Assembly (NCBI GenBank): GCA_009599575.1
Contig: VWND01000008.1
Location: forward strand, 1,240,001-1,304,000
Direction of reading: 5' to 3'
Length of the DNA: 64,000 nucleotides
From: Blumeriella jaapii
Lineage: Eukaryota > Ascomycota > Leotiomycetes > Helotiales > Drepanopezizaceae
The stretch's first letter is position 1; each line of letters begins with the position of its first letter. This document shows positions 14,345 to 25,043 of the stretch, one piece after another. A program made the translations under genes and the position numbers. Below the pieces are notes generated by a model, which saw only the letters and a program-made list of their open reading frames with translations, made no database searches and was not told the DNA's origin.

Positions 14345-17143
14345 CAGAGGACGAGCCAACAGGGCCAGCAGCAGTGCCAGCAGCAGAGGACGAGCCAACA
14401 GGGCCAGCAGCAGTGCCAGCAGCAGAGGACGAGCGAGCAGTGCCAGCAGCAGGGCCCGCAGCAGAGGACAAGCCAGCAGACTCAACAGCAGTGCCAGTAC
14501 CAGAGGACGAGCCGGCAGGGCCAGCAGCAGGGCTTGTCGTCGAGATCGAAGGGGAGAATGTGCAGCCGGGTCCGACAGAGCGTGTAGGAGTGGGAAAGGA
14601 GTCGAATCCTCCCAGCAGCCCCCTGTTAACCTCGCATCGCATTTCTTCCAACGCCTCCCTGGATCATGCCAACCTGGATAATGTGAGCTTGGATGGCGAG
14701 TCACCCCCGGCCAAAGAAACGAGACCACAGGGTAAGCTGATGCATCACGTCGCCTTGCCTATCTACAACGACAACGCACAGGTGACTGACAACGCGCCTC
14801 GGGCAGAAGCATCCAAATCCCCGACGCCTCTGCCACCCAAGAACGAGAAGTTCAGCTTTCAAGGTCTCTCGGGCGCGCTGCCGTCAGTGCCCTGGTCGGT
14901 GCATTCTCCACCGCCGCCCCTGAAGGAGGTTGCCGCACCCGCCCCGGTCTCGAGAAAGCTGACGAGCCCATTCTCCTGGCTCTCGCGAAATTCATCCTCG
15001 CAACCGAAAGACGTCCCGGGCCCGTTACCGTCACCAGACAAAGGCACGCGGAGAAATACCGCCTCCTCGATTGCGACAATTAGCAGCAACCCAGAGATGA
15101 TGCTGAGCAAGTTGAATGAGGGCGATGAGGGGCACGCGGCCGCGCCGAACAGCCGGCCATCACGCAACAGTCTGAGGGATAGATTCAAGCTTTTGCGAAT
15201 GAGGGAAGAGGCCGGCATCACGACGACGACGACGACCGAGGAGGAGCACAATGGCACAAGCGGGGGCGGGCTGCTGTCGCGGGGTGCCACCTTCAGCATT
15301 GGGGGTCTCATGAGCCCGCTATCCGACGATAAATCACACGGTCTCCCGTCTCCAGCTTCGCCAAATCATCCGATGAGCCCAACTCTGTCAACGGTCAATC
15401 CGGCCCTGGCTCCCGGTACGGCGTCGGGGGTCTCGGCCGGACCATCGGCGACCGCGGAGCCGGTGGATTGGGATCTGTGGCAGGCCGTGGTAGACGAAGG
15501 CCCATCTGCGGTGGCGAGGACGAGTCCCGAGGAGTTGAACCGAGCCATCTCGGGGGGGATCCCACACGCCATTCGCGGTGTGGTGTGGCAGATCCTGGCG
15601 CAGAGCAAGAACGAGGAATATGAGGGCGTGTACAGAGATCTGGTCAATCGGGGAACGGACAAGGCCAAAGACCGAATGAGTGGATCGAGCGGCGCGACCA
15701 GTACCACCTCGAGCGGAGAGAAGAGGGACGAGGCCCTTGCTTCTTCGGCTTCCTCTGTCCACTCGGATCATGCGCCCGCCGCCCCGAACGGCACGAACGG
15801 CCTGCGCTCGCCCTCTCCACCCAAAGACCCCGAGGTGCTGGCCAAGGCTCACGCCGTCAATCTCGCCGTCAAGAAGAAGAAAGCCGAGGACGATGCCGTG
15901 GCGCTGGCGAAGCTCGATAAGACCATCAAGCGGGATCTTGGTGCTCGAACCAGCTTCTCCAAGTTTGCTGCCAGTGCTGGTCTCCAGGAGGGGCTCTTCG
16001 GGGTGTGTAGAGCCTACGCGCTTTTCGACGAGGGTGTTGGGTACGCGCAAGGCATGAATTTTCTGGCCATGCCTCTCCTCTTCAACGTAAGTTTGCCTCG
16101 CAGGTAGCGGAGTCACCCGGCTGATCAGTCGTCGCAGATGCCCGAAGAGGAAGCATTTTGCTTACTTGTACGACTGATGAACCAATACGGCCTCCGTGAC
16201 ATGTTCAAGCAAGACATGCCCGGATTGCACATGCACCTCTATCAATTTGAGCGCCTCTTAGAAGACTTCGAGCCCGCGCTTTACTGCCATCTCCACCGCC
16301 GCCAGGTGACGCCTCATCTCTACGCCACGCAATGGTTTCTGACCCTGTTTGCCTACCGCTTCCCTCTCCAACTCGTGCTCCGCATCTACGATCTCATCCT
16401 GAGCGAGGGCTTGGAAGCCATTCTCAAATTCGGCATCGTCCTCATGCAGAAGAACGCCGCCGCTCCTCGCCCTGAACGACATGGTGGCACTCACCAACTT
16501 CCTCAAGGACCGCCTCTTCGACGTGTACATTGATCAGGCGCCCTCCGCCGGTTCTATTCTCGAATCGGGCTTCTTCGGCAGCTCGGGCGCAAGCATTGAC
16601 AAGGAAGTGTATCGTGCCGACCAGCTCATCCATGACGCGTGCGCCGTGAAGATTACTCCGGAGCTCTTGAAAACCTACCGCGTGGAATGGGAGGACAAGA
16701 CCCGCCAAGAGAGAGAACGTGAGGCCGAAATCGAGTCTCTCAAGTCCAACAACCAATCGCTCCAACACAAGGTCCGCAGACTCGAAGAGCGCGTCGAGGA
16801 GCACGACACCGAGCACGCAGCCCTTGCCACCGACCTCGTCAGGACCAAGGTCGAGAACGAAGAACTCAAAGACGAGAACGAAGAACTGAAGGTGCAAGTC
16901 GGAGAGCTGAAGCTGGTGATCGAGAAGCAGCCCGAGGAAGTCGAGGCGAGACTGCAGAGCGAGATGGACCGCCTGATGAAGCGCAATCAGGAGGTGCATG
17001 AGGAGAACACCCGGTTGGAGGAGGAGATGAGCGAGATGGAGCAGACGCTCGTGGCGACCAAGATGCAGTACGCCGAGATCAACGCCGCGCACGAGACGCT
17101 GAATCGCAAGTGGACCGACCTCCGGAAAGCCCTTGGCGACTAG
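13912..17143 (+). CDS. GYP5: Gyp5-like TBC-domain Rab GTPase-activating protein (frame broken once)
   Basis: Predicted Rab GAP of vesicle traffic. Exons are 13912-14013, 14104-16086 and 16138-17143. The first intron (90 nt) has a GTGAGT donor and is stop-free in frame, so it could be missed. Order: disordered acidic N-terminus, Pro-Ala-Gly repeat (14236-14530), Ser/Pro-rich linker, TBC domain beginning about 15.5 kb (GGIPHAIRGVVWQIL), a Lys-rich insertion, the arginine-finger region (IKRDLGARTSF), the glutamine finger (YAQGMNF), and a C-terminal coiled coil of about 150 residues. TBC plus coiled coil fits Gyp5/Gyl1. Near 16458 the reading frame shifts by one base inside the TBC domain: the homologous sequence continues as LLALNDMVALTNFLKDRLFD in another frame, with no splice signals between. 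An in-frame ATG 192 bases upstream (13720) is an alternative start. Confidence 0.88.
14236..14530 (+). repeat. Coding Pro-Ala-Gly/Glu-Asp repeat in the TBC protein
   Basis: Imperfect tandem repeat of units near 15-48 bases encoding variants of AGPAAEDEP and TGPAAVPAAEDEP. It is in frame with the TBC gene and lies in its disordered N-terminus. Copy number is likely to vary between strains (inference). Confidence 0.8.
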
Positions 17144-18972
17144 GGTCTCGGATGTGGCCCTCGATGCGAGCGTTGCTGCTGCTCTTGCCTAGCGCATCAA
17201 TGACGATCTGCTTTCCGCGACTCTCCTCATGAACGCATATGCTTACGAACGATAAGAAAAGAAAAGCCCAACAAAACACAATGCCATTTCCCACACCCCG
17301 AAGAGTGGGAATGGTCACATCCCTCCTTCCACCTCTCCGTCTCCCTCTCCCTCTCTCTCTCTCGACAGCCGGCGCGGCTGCTAATGTATGTTACGACGTG
17401 TGTGGATCGGCGACGCGGGAATGATGCCCAGGCGCGTGTGTCTGTTGTCTTGCTTTTTTCTCCATCTCCCGAGTTTCAGCGGCATGGCATGGCATGGCAG
17501 GATTTTGCACGGGGTGGGGTTCATCCACAGGGTCAGAAAAGCTACGACGGTTACAAGCCAGCCGATTGATCGATCGACCGATGTTGAGCGGCTGGGCTAG
17601 GGGGAAGTCTGCGTCTCTGCCAGGTCGTGGGAAGTGTTTGTATGTACCTATTATCTCCTTACCTACCAGCTCTGGCGCGCCCGGCCCCGTCTGGCTCGTT
17701 TCGTTTTCGGCTTGGTTTCAGTCTCGAGTTTGGGGGAGGAGGAGGCCATCGAATCCTCAAGGCGAAGAGGCACCGGAGATGGCGAGCCACCGCGGCGCGC
17801 ATCTCGCGCGGCCGATGCATAGCTCGTCAATGCTTTCATCGCGCGCGGACGGGGAAGGGAGGCAGGGCAGGGCAGCACTGTAGATCGATAGACCGACCGG
17901 GCTAGAGAAATATCCATCACTAGCCCGAGAAATCACATTAGAATCCCAAGCGTCTTCGCTCTCTTTCTTTCCCTCGTGGGTTGCGGGCCTCGCGTGATTG
18001 AACCTCGTTCTGTGCTTCGCTTGCTGTGTGTCGCGTTTGTGTTGCGGGTTGTGTTGCGGGTTGGGCTTCTCGGGGGTGGGTGGATGGGTATGTGGGTTGG
18101 ATGGGTGGGTATGTGTTTTGCTGTGCTCTGCTCTGCTCTACTCTGCTCTGCTCTGTGTTTTGGGGTTTGGGGTTTGGGGTTTGGGTTTTGGGTTTTGGGG
18201 TTTGCTTTGTATATCTGTCTTTGTATATATTCTTTTTCTTTCTCGCTTTCTCTCTCTCTCGCGCTCTCTCTCTCTCCCCCTCCCTGTTTATCAACCCTTT
18301 TTTCCCCGGCTCTTGAGCAAAGCTCTGCAACAGCTCCCATCTCTGCCGATATAAGTAGCGCTCGAGTCGCGCCGAGAAGATATTATCGCTTGTGACCCTG
18401 CATCTTACAGTACAGTACGAGCCTCCACGGCATACAGTACAGTACAGTCAGAGCAGACCTAGCCCCAAGCCTCTTCTCCAGCTCATAGCCGCTCCCTGCA
18501 TTCTAGTGTGTTGTGTTGTGGCTCTTTCTAGCACATGTTCTACCACCCGGTATCTGATTGCACTGCGACTACGACTACGACTACGACTACTGGTACTGTA
18601 TGTACAACTACAACTGCGATTTGCACGGGGGGTGGGTGGTGAAGCGAAATGGATCATGGTTGCTAATCGTGTGGTTCTGGGGTTTTTTTTCTTGGTCGAT
18701 TTCAATGTTATGGCTTGGTTGTAAGCTCTCTAGACGTGCAATGAGATGTGTTGTCGCAGTAATAAGGGGAGAGGGGGGGGGCGGGGGTGATGTGGAATAG
18801 CGCACTAAATACAGCGGTGTGGATTCACATTTTGCTGTACGACATGTTTGCAAACTGCGCTTTTCTTTCACTTTCGTGACGTGTTTTCCAGTTTGAGCAA
18901 CTTTGATTATTGGATTGATTGAATCGAGCCCTTTCATTTCTAGGGGATTTAGTAAAGGACATTTCGTCGTTT
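17144..18972. other. Intergenic, simple-sequence rich
   Basis: No gene recognised. Holds CTCTG repeats (about 18122-18155), a GGGTTT/GGGTTTT array (about 18158-18204), a CT-rich tract (18235-18285), ACAGTACAGTAC motifs (18407-18450) and a CGACTA repeat (about 18563-18590). The first few hundred bases are presumably the 3' UTR of the TBC gene. Confidence 0.5.
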
Positions 18973-19444
18973 TAAATGGAGAAAACCCTCAAGGTAGTAC
19001 TGTAACGTATGTTAGCAAATTTGCTTGTTGATAGAAATTTTTTTAAAATATCGATCCACAGAATAATGGAAGAAGAATTCCAGACTGTGATATTCAACGT
19101 AGAAGTAAATTCTCACACTGAAATCAAAGTTAACAAAATACCCAGAGGGAAAGAGGGGTTCGGACAATTTGACAATAATTTCGATCCGTGGATTGGTCAA
19201 AAACACTTCGAAATTTTTAAATGGAAAAACCCCTCAAGGTATACTGTAACGTATGTTAGCAAATTTGCTTGTTGATAGAAATTTTTTTAAATGTCGATCC
19301 ACAGAATAATATAAGAAGAATTCCAGATTGTAATATTCAACGTACAAGTAAATTCTCACACCGAAATCAAATATAATAATATAAACCCAAAGGGAAAGAG
19401 GGTTTCGGACAATTTGACAATAATATCAATCCGTGGATTGGTCG
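18973..19444. repeat. Tandem direct repeat, two copies, period 244 bp
   Basis: Two AT-rich copies aligned by the shared stretch TGTAACGTATGTTAGCAAAT at 19001 and 19245. Copy 1 covers about 18973-19216 and copy 2 about 19217-19444. Many differences are C-to-T or G-to-A transitions (for example GACTGTGATA versus GATTGTAATA), as expected of repeat-induced point mutation. No protein is recognised. Confidence 0.85.
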
Positions 19445-20149
19445 ACTTGTCATAGGAGAATCAAAAACAGGTACAGTATTTCATACCCTTTATGTCTCTA
19501 CTACGAAGGCTAGCGACATTGCCAACAGAGACACCTCGAAAGCATTCTTTGATATACAATATAAATCTGGTGGAGGAAACGTGGATCAGACACGACCAGT
19601 CCGATCGAGTCCCCAAATCGTCAAAGCCTCCATCAACATCAAATCGTTTTTTCCTTCCTACAGTACCACACTGTGGTATGTCTACCAGTTTTCCTTGGCG
19701 AATCTTTGCACGCTCCACAAATGGCAGCGAGGAATTACTTTCCAGCCAAGCCACCCGATGTTTGGGATATCTACGCAATTGTGGTAAACGATCCGTCTGA
19801 TTGTTTACTTTGACTCTGGCACGTTTCAGTAAGCGAGGACTTTTGTCAATACCCCAAGCTGAGTCTGACTCGAGTCAAAGTAAATGTCTCCCTGAAGGAT
19901 CAATATGTTAAGTAGGTCTTGCACAACATACGACAAGTTTGAAATTCTGGAAGCATGTTGTTTGCGACTATGCCCGGGCCCAGGCAACAGTGTTCTTGGC
20001 ATTGATTGCATTTAACGAGCGACTAGATAAATATCCAACTTTTGAACGCAGAAGGAAAGAAGCAGAAGCAGAAGCTGCGCGCAAGGACATGAGAGATTGT
20101 GTGGATCTCCGGCCTTGCATCCAGTCTCGGGACGGAGTCTCATCGCTGA
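19445..20149. other. Intergenic with a 13-bp inverted repeat
   Basis: No recognised gene. The perfect inverted repeat TTTACTTTGACTC (19804-19816) and GAGTCAAAGTAAA (19872-19884) could form a stem with a loop of about 55 bases. A short open frame of about 105 codons on the minus strand has no recognisable family. Confidence 0.4.
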
Positions 20150-20601
20150 CTAGATCCAGACACAGCCGGTTCCCGACTGGCCGCAAACCATCTGGGCAAA
20201 AGCATAGCAGTCAGTATCGGCTCCTACAGGAACGAGAACGTGATTGGGAATCACAACTTACGACGTTGGGCCGGCCGCCTGGACAGGTCCAGAGGTCACA
20301 TTGCTCTTTCTGTCCGGAGCATCGACAGTTGGTTTTCCCGACGACGTGACCGCCGTTGCAGGCTGGGAGCTATTCAGGGTTCACTTGTCAGCATGATGTC
20401 CCGGAGTTATAGTGGGTAGATCAGAGAAGGTCATGTTTGGTGCCTGGATGTATAGAATCTAACCAGATAAATATTGAATTAGTCACTTACGATTCTGCTG
20501 CAGTCTGCTCGTGCTTCGAGAGCACGCGCCTCGGGCTCGGCCGGCATCGCGAGAACAACGCTGGTCAGGAGGGCGAGAACTGGGACGGTGAAGAACTGCA
20601 T
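20150..20601 (-). CDS. Small secreted cysteine-rich protein, three exons
   Basis: Assembled by hand from three short exons: 20491-20601, 20262-20369 and 20150-20191, separated by introns of 121 and 70 nt with GTAAGT donors and TAG/CAG acceptors. All phases agree and the product is 86 residues ending at TAG. The N-terminus (MQFFTVPVLALLTSVVLAMP) is a clear signal peptide, followed by a short acidic/Arg spacer resembling a propeptide. The mature part has eight cysteines in about 53 residues, including NCRCSG, QCDLWTC and a C-terminal TGCVWI. This is the profile of a secreted disulfide-bonded protein such as an effector or antimicrobial-like peptide, but I recognise no named family. Its cysteine spacing differs from the four-gene family at 42-45 kb. 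It stands alone in an AT-rich, gene-poor stretch. Confidence 0.75.
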
Positions 20602-21989
20602 GATGGTAGAAGTGTCTGTGGAGCTGGGGAATTGGGATTCTTGGTTGGAAATGGTTGTCTGGTGATGAATTCTGGATGGAGTGAAGATTGAAGATGCGAA
20701 AAGAAAATCGCAGGTCTCGTCCAGAGGGTTTTATACCTGGCTTCAAGTCTCGTTCGGAGGGTTTGCATCCTTTACTGAGCCTCCCAACTGCATCCATCTC
20801 ACTTTAATCTAGATATCCTTTACGTCAATGCTGACTGCCAATGTGACTGAATCGAATGTCTTCTCCTCGGCGTGCAGCGTGTCTCTCGAGATTCTCATCC
20901 ACCACAGGCGTCCTCAACTCCTTCCCTGTTCCTAAACCTCAGCTCTCGGCAAGCTTACAGCGTGGGATCAGCGGTCAATGCTACTCATACCCAGAATCGA
21001 CCTTCGTAAGTGCTGATTCTGAAGCTAACAAGCCAAACGATTTGTGGGTCGGGAAGTCATATAATCACCATCATATGTCACACCTGTGTACATCAGCCTG
21101 GAAAAGCGGCGCAATACTATCATTTGAGACATTACTGCATGCGGATAGGTACATTTACTTTTACTGCCCAGACAGCGACTCGGTTTCGATCTCCCTTGGA
21201 TACGCACGTAAGAGAGATGGCCTGGGTTGGCGAACTCGTCGGTTCTATCATCATTGAATACGAAGAATGCTATTCAGTTCCAATTTTATTTGAGGAGAAT
21301 TTGTTCTTCTAAGCCTGGAAGATTATTCAAAACTGGTAAGTGTTGCTGTCGCAAAGGGGGATATGGTGAAGAGCCGGTTTCAATAGTTGTTTGGATTCTG
21401 TACGCCTTCTAATCAAAGGGCGGGCTAGCATGTTACCCACGTGACCTTACCCCGATTGGGTTATTCTCATAGCAAGAGCTATTCTTTGGTTCTTGAAGCA
21501 GGCGAGGCAAAAAAAAGTTCTAGCTGTCCTACGGATGCAGATGCTGGTATTCTAGTCATGTATCATCACTTTCAGACGTGGTACCTCGGTGGCGTTGTCA
21601 CTTGTCAGACTCACACTCGGCGTTTCAGAGCGGACCTTCAACATCCAAGGATGTGTAGGATACGGTATCCGGCTCCTTTTTCCTCGACTTCGTACGTGAG
21701 TTGATGCGCACGTCCGGGACTCATCATCTTTCTAGTGGCTGTGTTGCGTATGACATCTCCACCGTAAGCTGCGTGGGTCTCAGATTTCAGCCCTACCGGG
21801 ACTGCCCCATTCCACGGCATAAGAGAAAAGCGACATTGTTGATTCAAGTTATAGCGCCGCTGTTTAGACCCCTTGAGCAATCGCGATGAAATCGGTCAGG
21901 GCGTGTGTATGCATGAAGTTCAAGTCTGTCCATGATTTTACGAGTTCGATCTGTCGATAGATTGCGCACTACAGAAGAATCTCGCTTAT
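20602..21989. other. Intergenic, AT-rich, nothing recognised
   Basis: Only short open frames without recognisable homology. The part just upstream of 20601 should contain the promoter of the secreted Cys-rich gene. Confidence 0.4.
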
Positions 21990-23960
21990 CACTTGTCAAA
22001 CAACATCGACGCTTCGAGATCCAGTGCAGCGGCGCAAACTACCAGGTTTACGCCTTTTCCGACTTTCGCTCCTGAAAAAGTATCTGCGCCTTGAGATCTG
22101 GGAGAGTTCTATGCTGGAACTTGATGCTCTCTGGTCTCTTCTCGCCCTCTTTGAGCTCGGAGTCATGCTTCGTGATGAGAGCGGCAATGATCAGCTTGGT
22201 CTCATGGCTTGCAAACCACCGCCCGGGGCATTTTGACGAACCGCACCGAAATTCATCTGCTTCTTTTTATTCATGCTAGCCAGGTGATATTTGTGAGCGT
22301 TGTCAGGCTGATCCTGACGGAGGCTGTAGAAGCGTAGACCATCGAAGGTGTGGGCATTGGGATAGATAGACTCATCGAAAGAGATGGAATCGGCGGCAGA
22401 GAAGGTGGACGTCCCAACCGCAGGACTGCTCTGTTGGGAAGTGTCATGGGCCGCAGAACTTTGCGTCGAGAAGACACTAGGAGACGGAATTGGTAGTCAC
22501 AGCGATTGGGAAATTCGCCTAGGAGGACGATATGATAACATACCAGCCGATGGGTGTTCGCAGCGCAGCGTTTCGTGCAAGAAGCTGTCTAGCTTTTCTA
22601 ATTTATTCATGCTCTCTAGTGTAAACTCCCCACCACATTCTTCACGAATCCTGTCAAGTTCTTTCTTTAAGATGGGAACGTAGTGGGGATACGCTGAGAG
22701 GTTGAAGATGACATTCGTAGCGAGATGATTCATCGTGTGGATGGAGAGTGTGCCCAGAGCAAGCTGACCAACGCCATGAAAGCGTAGTTTTTCTTGTCTG
22801 CTGGAGGATGAATATCCCTGAACCACTCGATACCATCAACTGGTTTATCCTAGGAGGCGTTCGGCTTGTTCCCGCTGCTGAACGATAGGTGTGATAAGCT
22901 CTCGTGCTCTAGTGTTCTGTGCCTTACGTTCTCTAGTCTCGGGCAACAAGTAAGCAGCGATTTGCCGCATGATAGGCGGCAGCATTTTCAGCTTTGCCGC
23001 TGATACGACGACGTTACGAGTCCACTGCTTCGAATGAGTCCTGACACACCCAGATTGGGTTTATGGACTAACCCGAATAGAGATTTTGATCCATTCCTTA
23101 TTGTGGTTTAGACTCGGACCAACGTACATCCGACCAGGAATACGGCAGACCAACCTTAACAGTATGTAGTAAACAGGAATCGCAGTCTACTCTGATTACA
23201 AAGCTAGGCAATGGTCACTTTTCAAACGGGCGGCCGATGGGTGACTATACCTGTGCAATTGGGGACTTGTCCAAGTCAGAGGACGTGACTGCATCAACGA
23301 AGTCAAGTTTCTCTTGGTATACCCGCCATCGTTTATTTGACCCGGATGAAGTCTCGTAATGCCGCGACGAACATATGATCAGGAAACATCTTGACATTGT
23401 CGCTGAAATTTGCTGGGATACACACCTGCATGGCGAGTTAGTCCCTTTTGTAAAAAGATACCGCACGCGAGAGAACTGTTTAGAACACGGCATTCAATAC
23501 ACGGCCAGATGGAATTTTCAGGAGAAAAGACATGATTTGCTGACATGTATACCCTCTGTTGTCCTGATCTACTCGAAGGTAAGTAAGATGCTCTGATGTG
23601 GACGACATTCCGTAGAATCTGAAGCTACTATGGACAGTTCCACTGACCTTGAAGGGCTTGTCGCCAAACTTTTGGCAAGTCAGAATGGATCAACATTGTC
23701 TCAGCTCAATAAAAGCCTTAAGAAGTTCACCTTGTAGTAAGCTTCCTGGAGGAGATTACCGGCGTCAATGATCCGTCGCTTTTTGAAAGGAAGAAAAAAA
23801 GAGTCGCCTTTGGCGTAAAACGGTTTCGCTGAGTGGTATTGCAAGAAGGGGTCGAATAGGTGATGCAGGAAAGAGCCAAGAAGGACGACGGAAGCTGCAA
23901 CGAAGGAATGTGCGCGACCTGCGCTTCATACTTCCGGCATCGATTCTGGTAACATGGCAG
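21990..23960 (-). pseudogene. Cytochrome P450 relic
   Basis: Pieces of a fungal P450 lie in order on the minus strand but in different frames. The N-terminal part near 23.7-23.9 kb reads FLQYHSAKPFYAKGD. Near 23.1 kb is RIPGRMYVGPSLNHNKEWIK, and near 22.9 kb LKMLPPIMRQIAAYLLPETR. The I/K-helix part (22.6-22.8 kb) contains LALGTLSIHTMNHLATNVIF and the ExxR motif HETLR. The segment SIYPNAHTFDGLRFYSLRQ (22.3 kb) is followed by the haem-ligand region CPGRWFASHETKLIIAALI (22.2 kb). The haem loop is split by a one-base frame change just before the Cys, and the N-terminal half has internal stops. Some breaks may be introns, but not all. An intact copy would be a membrane-bound monooxygenase; the substrate is unknown. 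Confidence 0.78.
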
Positions 23961-24960
23961 AGACTGTCGAAATTTGGTGGGCGGATTTGAGAATGGAGTC
24001 TTCGATACCCCTAGCCCGTTTGTCAGAATCATGCATCCGTATTTGCCAGAGGAAATCTGGAATCACATACCGGTTGCCCTTCCAAGTTACTACCATAAGC
24101 TGCGGATGTAAAAAATAATAACAATTATGTTGCTTTTTGGTGTTTTCAGAACTGGTCCCCGGACCGGCGGTCCACTAGCTGGCGGCGTCGATAGTAAAGT
24201 GCCAGTGTTCTACCAACGCGATGCCATTGATCCAAGGTTTTGGGCACAGCTAAATTTTGACATCAAATGTGTATGTGAACAAGGTCTTTACACATGCTCT
24301 TTACGAGGCCTGTGACTCTCGAGGCTGCGTAGGTGGAGTCGACGTTTTTCAGGATTGCCCCTTGACCCTGCTCGTAGAAGCACTTTCTTTTTCCTAGAGG
24401 ACCAAACAGAAGATATGTAACAAAAAGAGCGTAGAGTGACTTACTAATTAAGGTATACATGAAGCTTTGCGTTTAAAAGTGGCTGTTCACCTTTTAATCG
24501 ACGAGCAACTTCAAAATCAGACAAGGGGAGGCTTGAAACGCAGAAATTTCACGTTAGAAGGGATCCAAAAGCTAGGCGTTATTTTTGCTGGTAATTTTTT
24601 CTACTCGTCGTAGATTTTGTAGATTGCAAGAGTTTGGTTCGTAGCCTTGAAGAAAACACGAAGACAAATTTACTGGCACCTTCGTGCTCTTGTGGCAGAT
24701 TTCTAATGGTTGAAATTGAGCCAAATTTAACAGGCACACAAGTGCCCATTTTCGACCGTTTACCTGTGAAGTGAGTTATTTTGTAATTAAATGCCAGTGG
24801 CACTTTTTGCAGGCCCAAAAACCGAGTTTCTGCCGTTCTGCTGGTCAGAGTAAGCTCTGTGTTTAAGTGGGGAAGCATGGAAAATTTTCTCCTGCCTGCA
24901 AGGGCACCCTTCGCAGTTGGAGTTTTTGATTTAAAAACTGCTACAGAAAATGGATGTCAT
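23961..24960. other. Intergenic, AT-rich, nothing recognised
   Basis: Short open frames on both strands without recognisable domains. Confidence 0.4.
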
Positions 24961-25043
24961 GGACAGATGGCCGAGCTGGTTATGGCGCCAGGTTAAGGTC
25001 TCCTTAGCACAATTTCCTGGTCACGAAAGTGGCGTGGGTTCGG
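24961..25043 (+). pseudogene. Truncated tRNA-Leu(AAG)-like relic with intron
   Basis: Begins GGACAGATGGCCGAGCTGG, which matches the acceptor 5' strand and D-arm (A box) of a leucine tRNA. An anticodon stem CCAGG/CCTGG encloses TTAAGG plus about 16 extra bases, consistent with a tRNA intron after position 37 and an AAG anticodon. A long variable arm TCACGAAAGTG follows, then GTGGGTTCG of the T-arm. The sequence then diverges: the 3' strand of the T stem and the acceptor 3' strand are missing. It is therefore a truncated tRNA or a tRNA-derived SINE head, not a functional gene. Confidence 0.65.

Noticed and set aside
13910..14728. Leu/Ala-rich minus-strand frame opposite the TBC N-terminus
   Set aside because: It is the complement of the Pro-Ala-Gly repeat; the hydrophobic repeat is an artefact of the other strand.
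14731..14781. Possible 50-nt intron in the TBC gene (GTAAGC to GCACAG)
   Set aside because: Splicing would bring a stop into frame right away, and the unspliced frame stays open with matching composition.
21638..21880. 80-codon minus-strand frame as part of the P450
   Set aside because: It lies downstream of the P450 C-terminal end and does not resemble any P450 segment.
24961..25043. Functional tRNA-Leu gene
   Set aside because: The T-stem 3' strand and acceptor 3' strand are absent, so it cannot fold as a tRNA.
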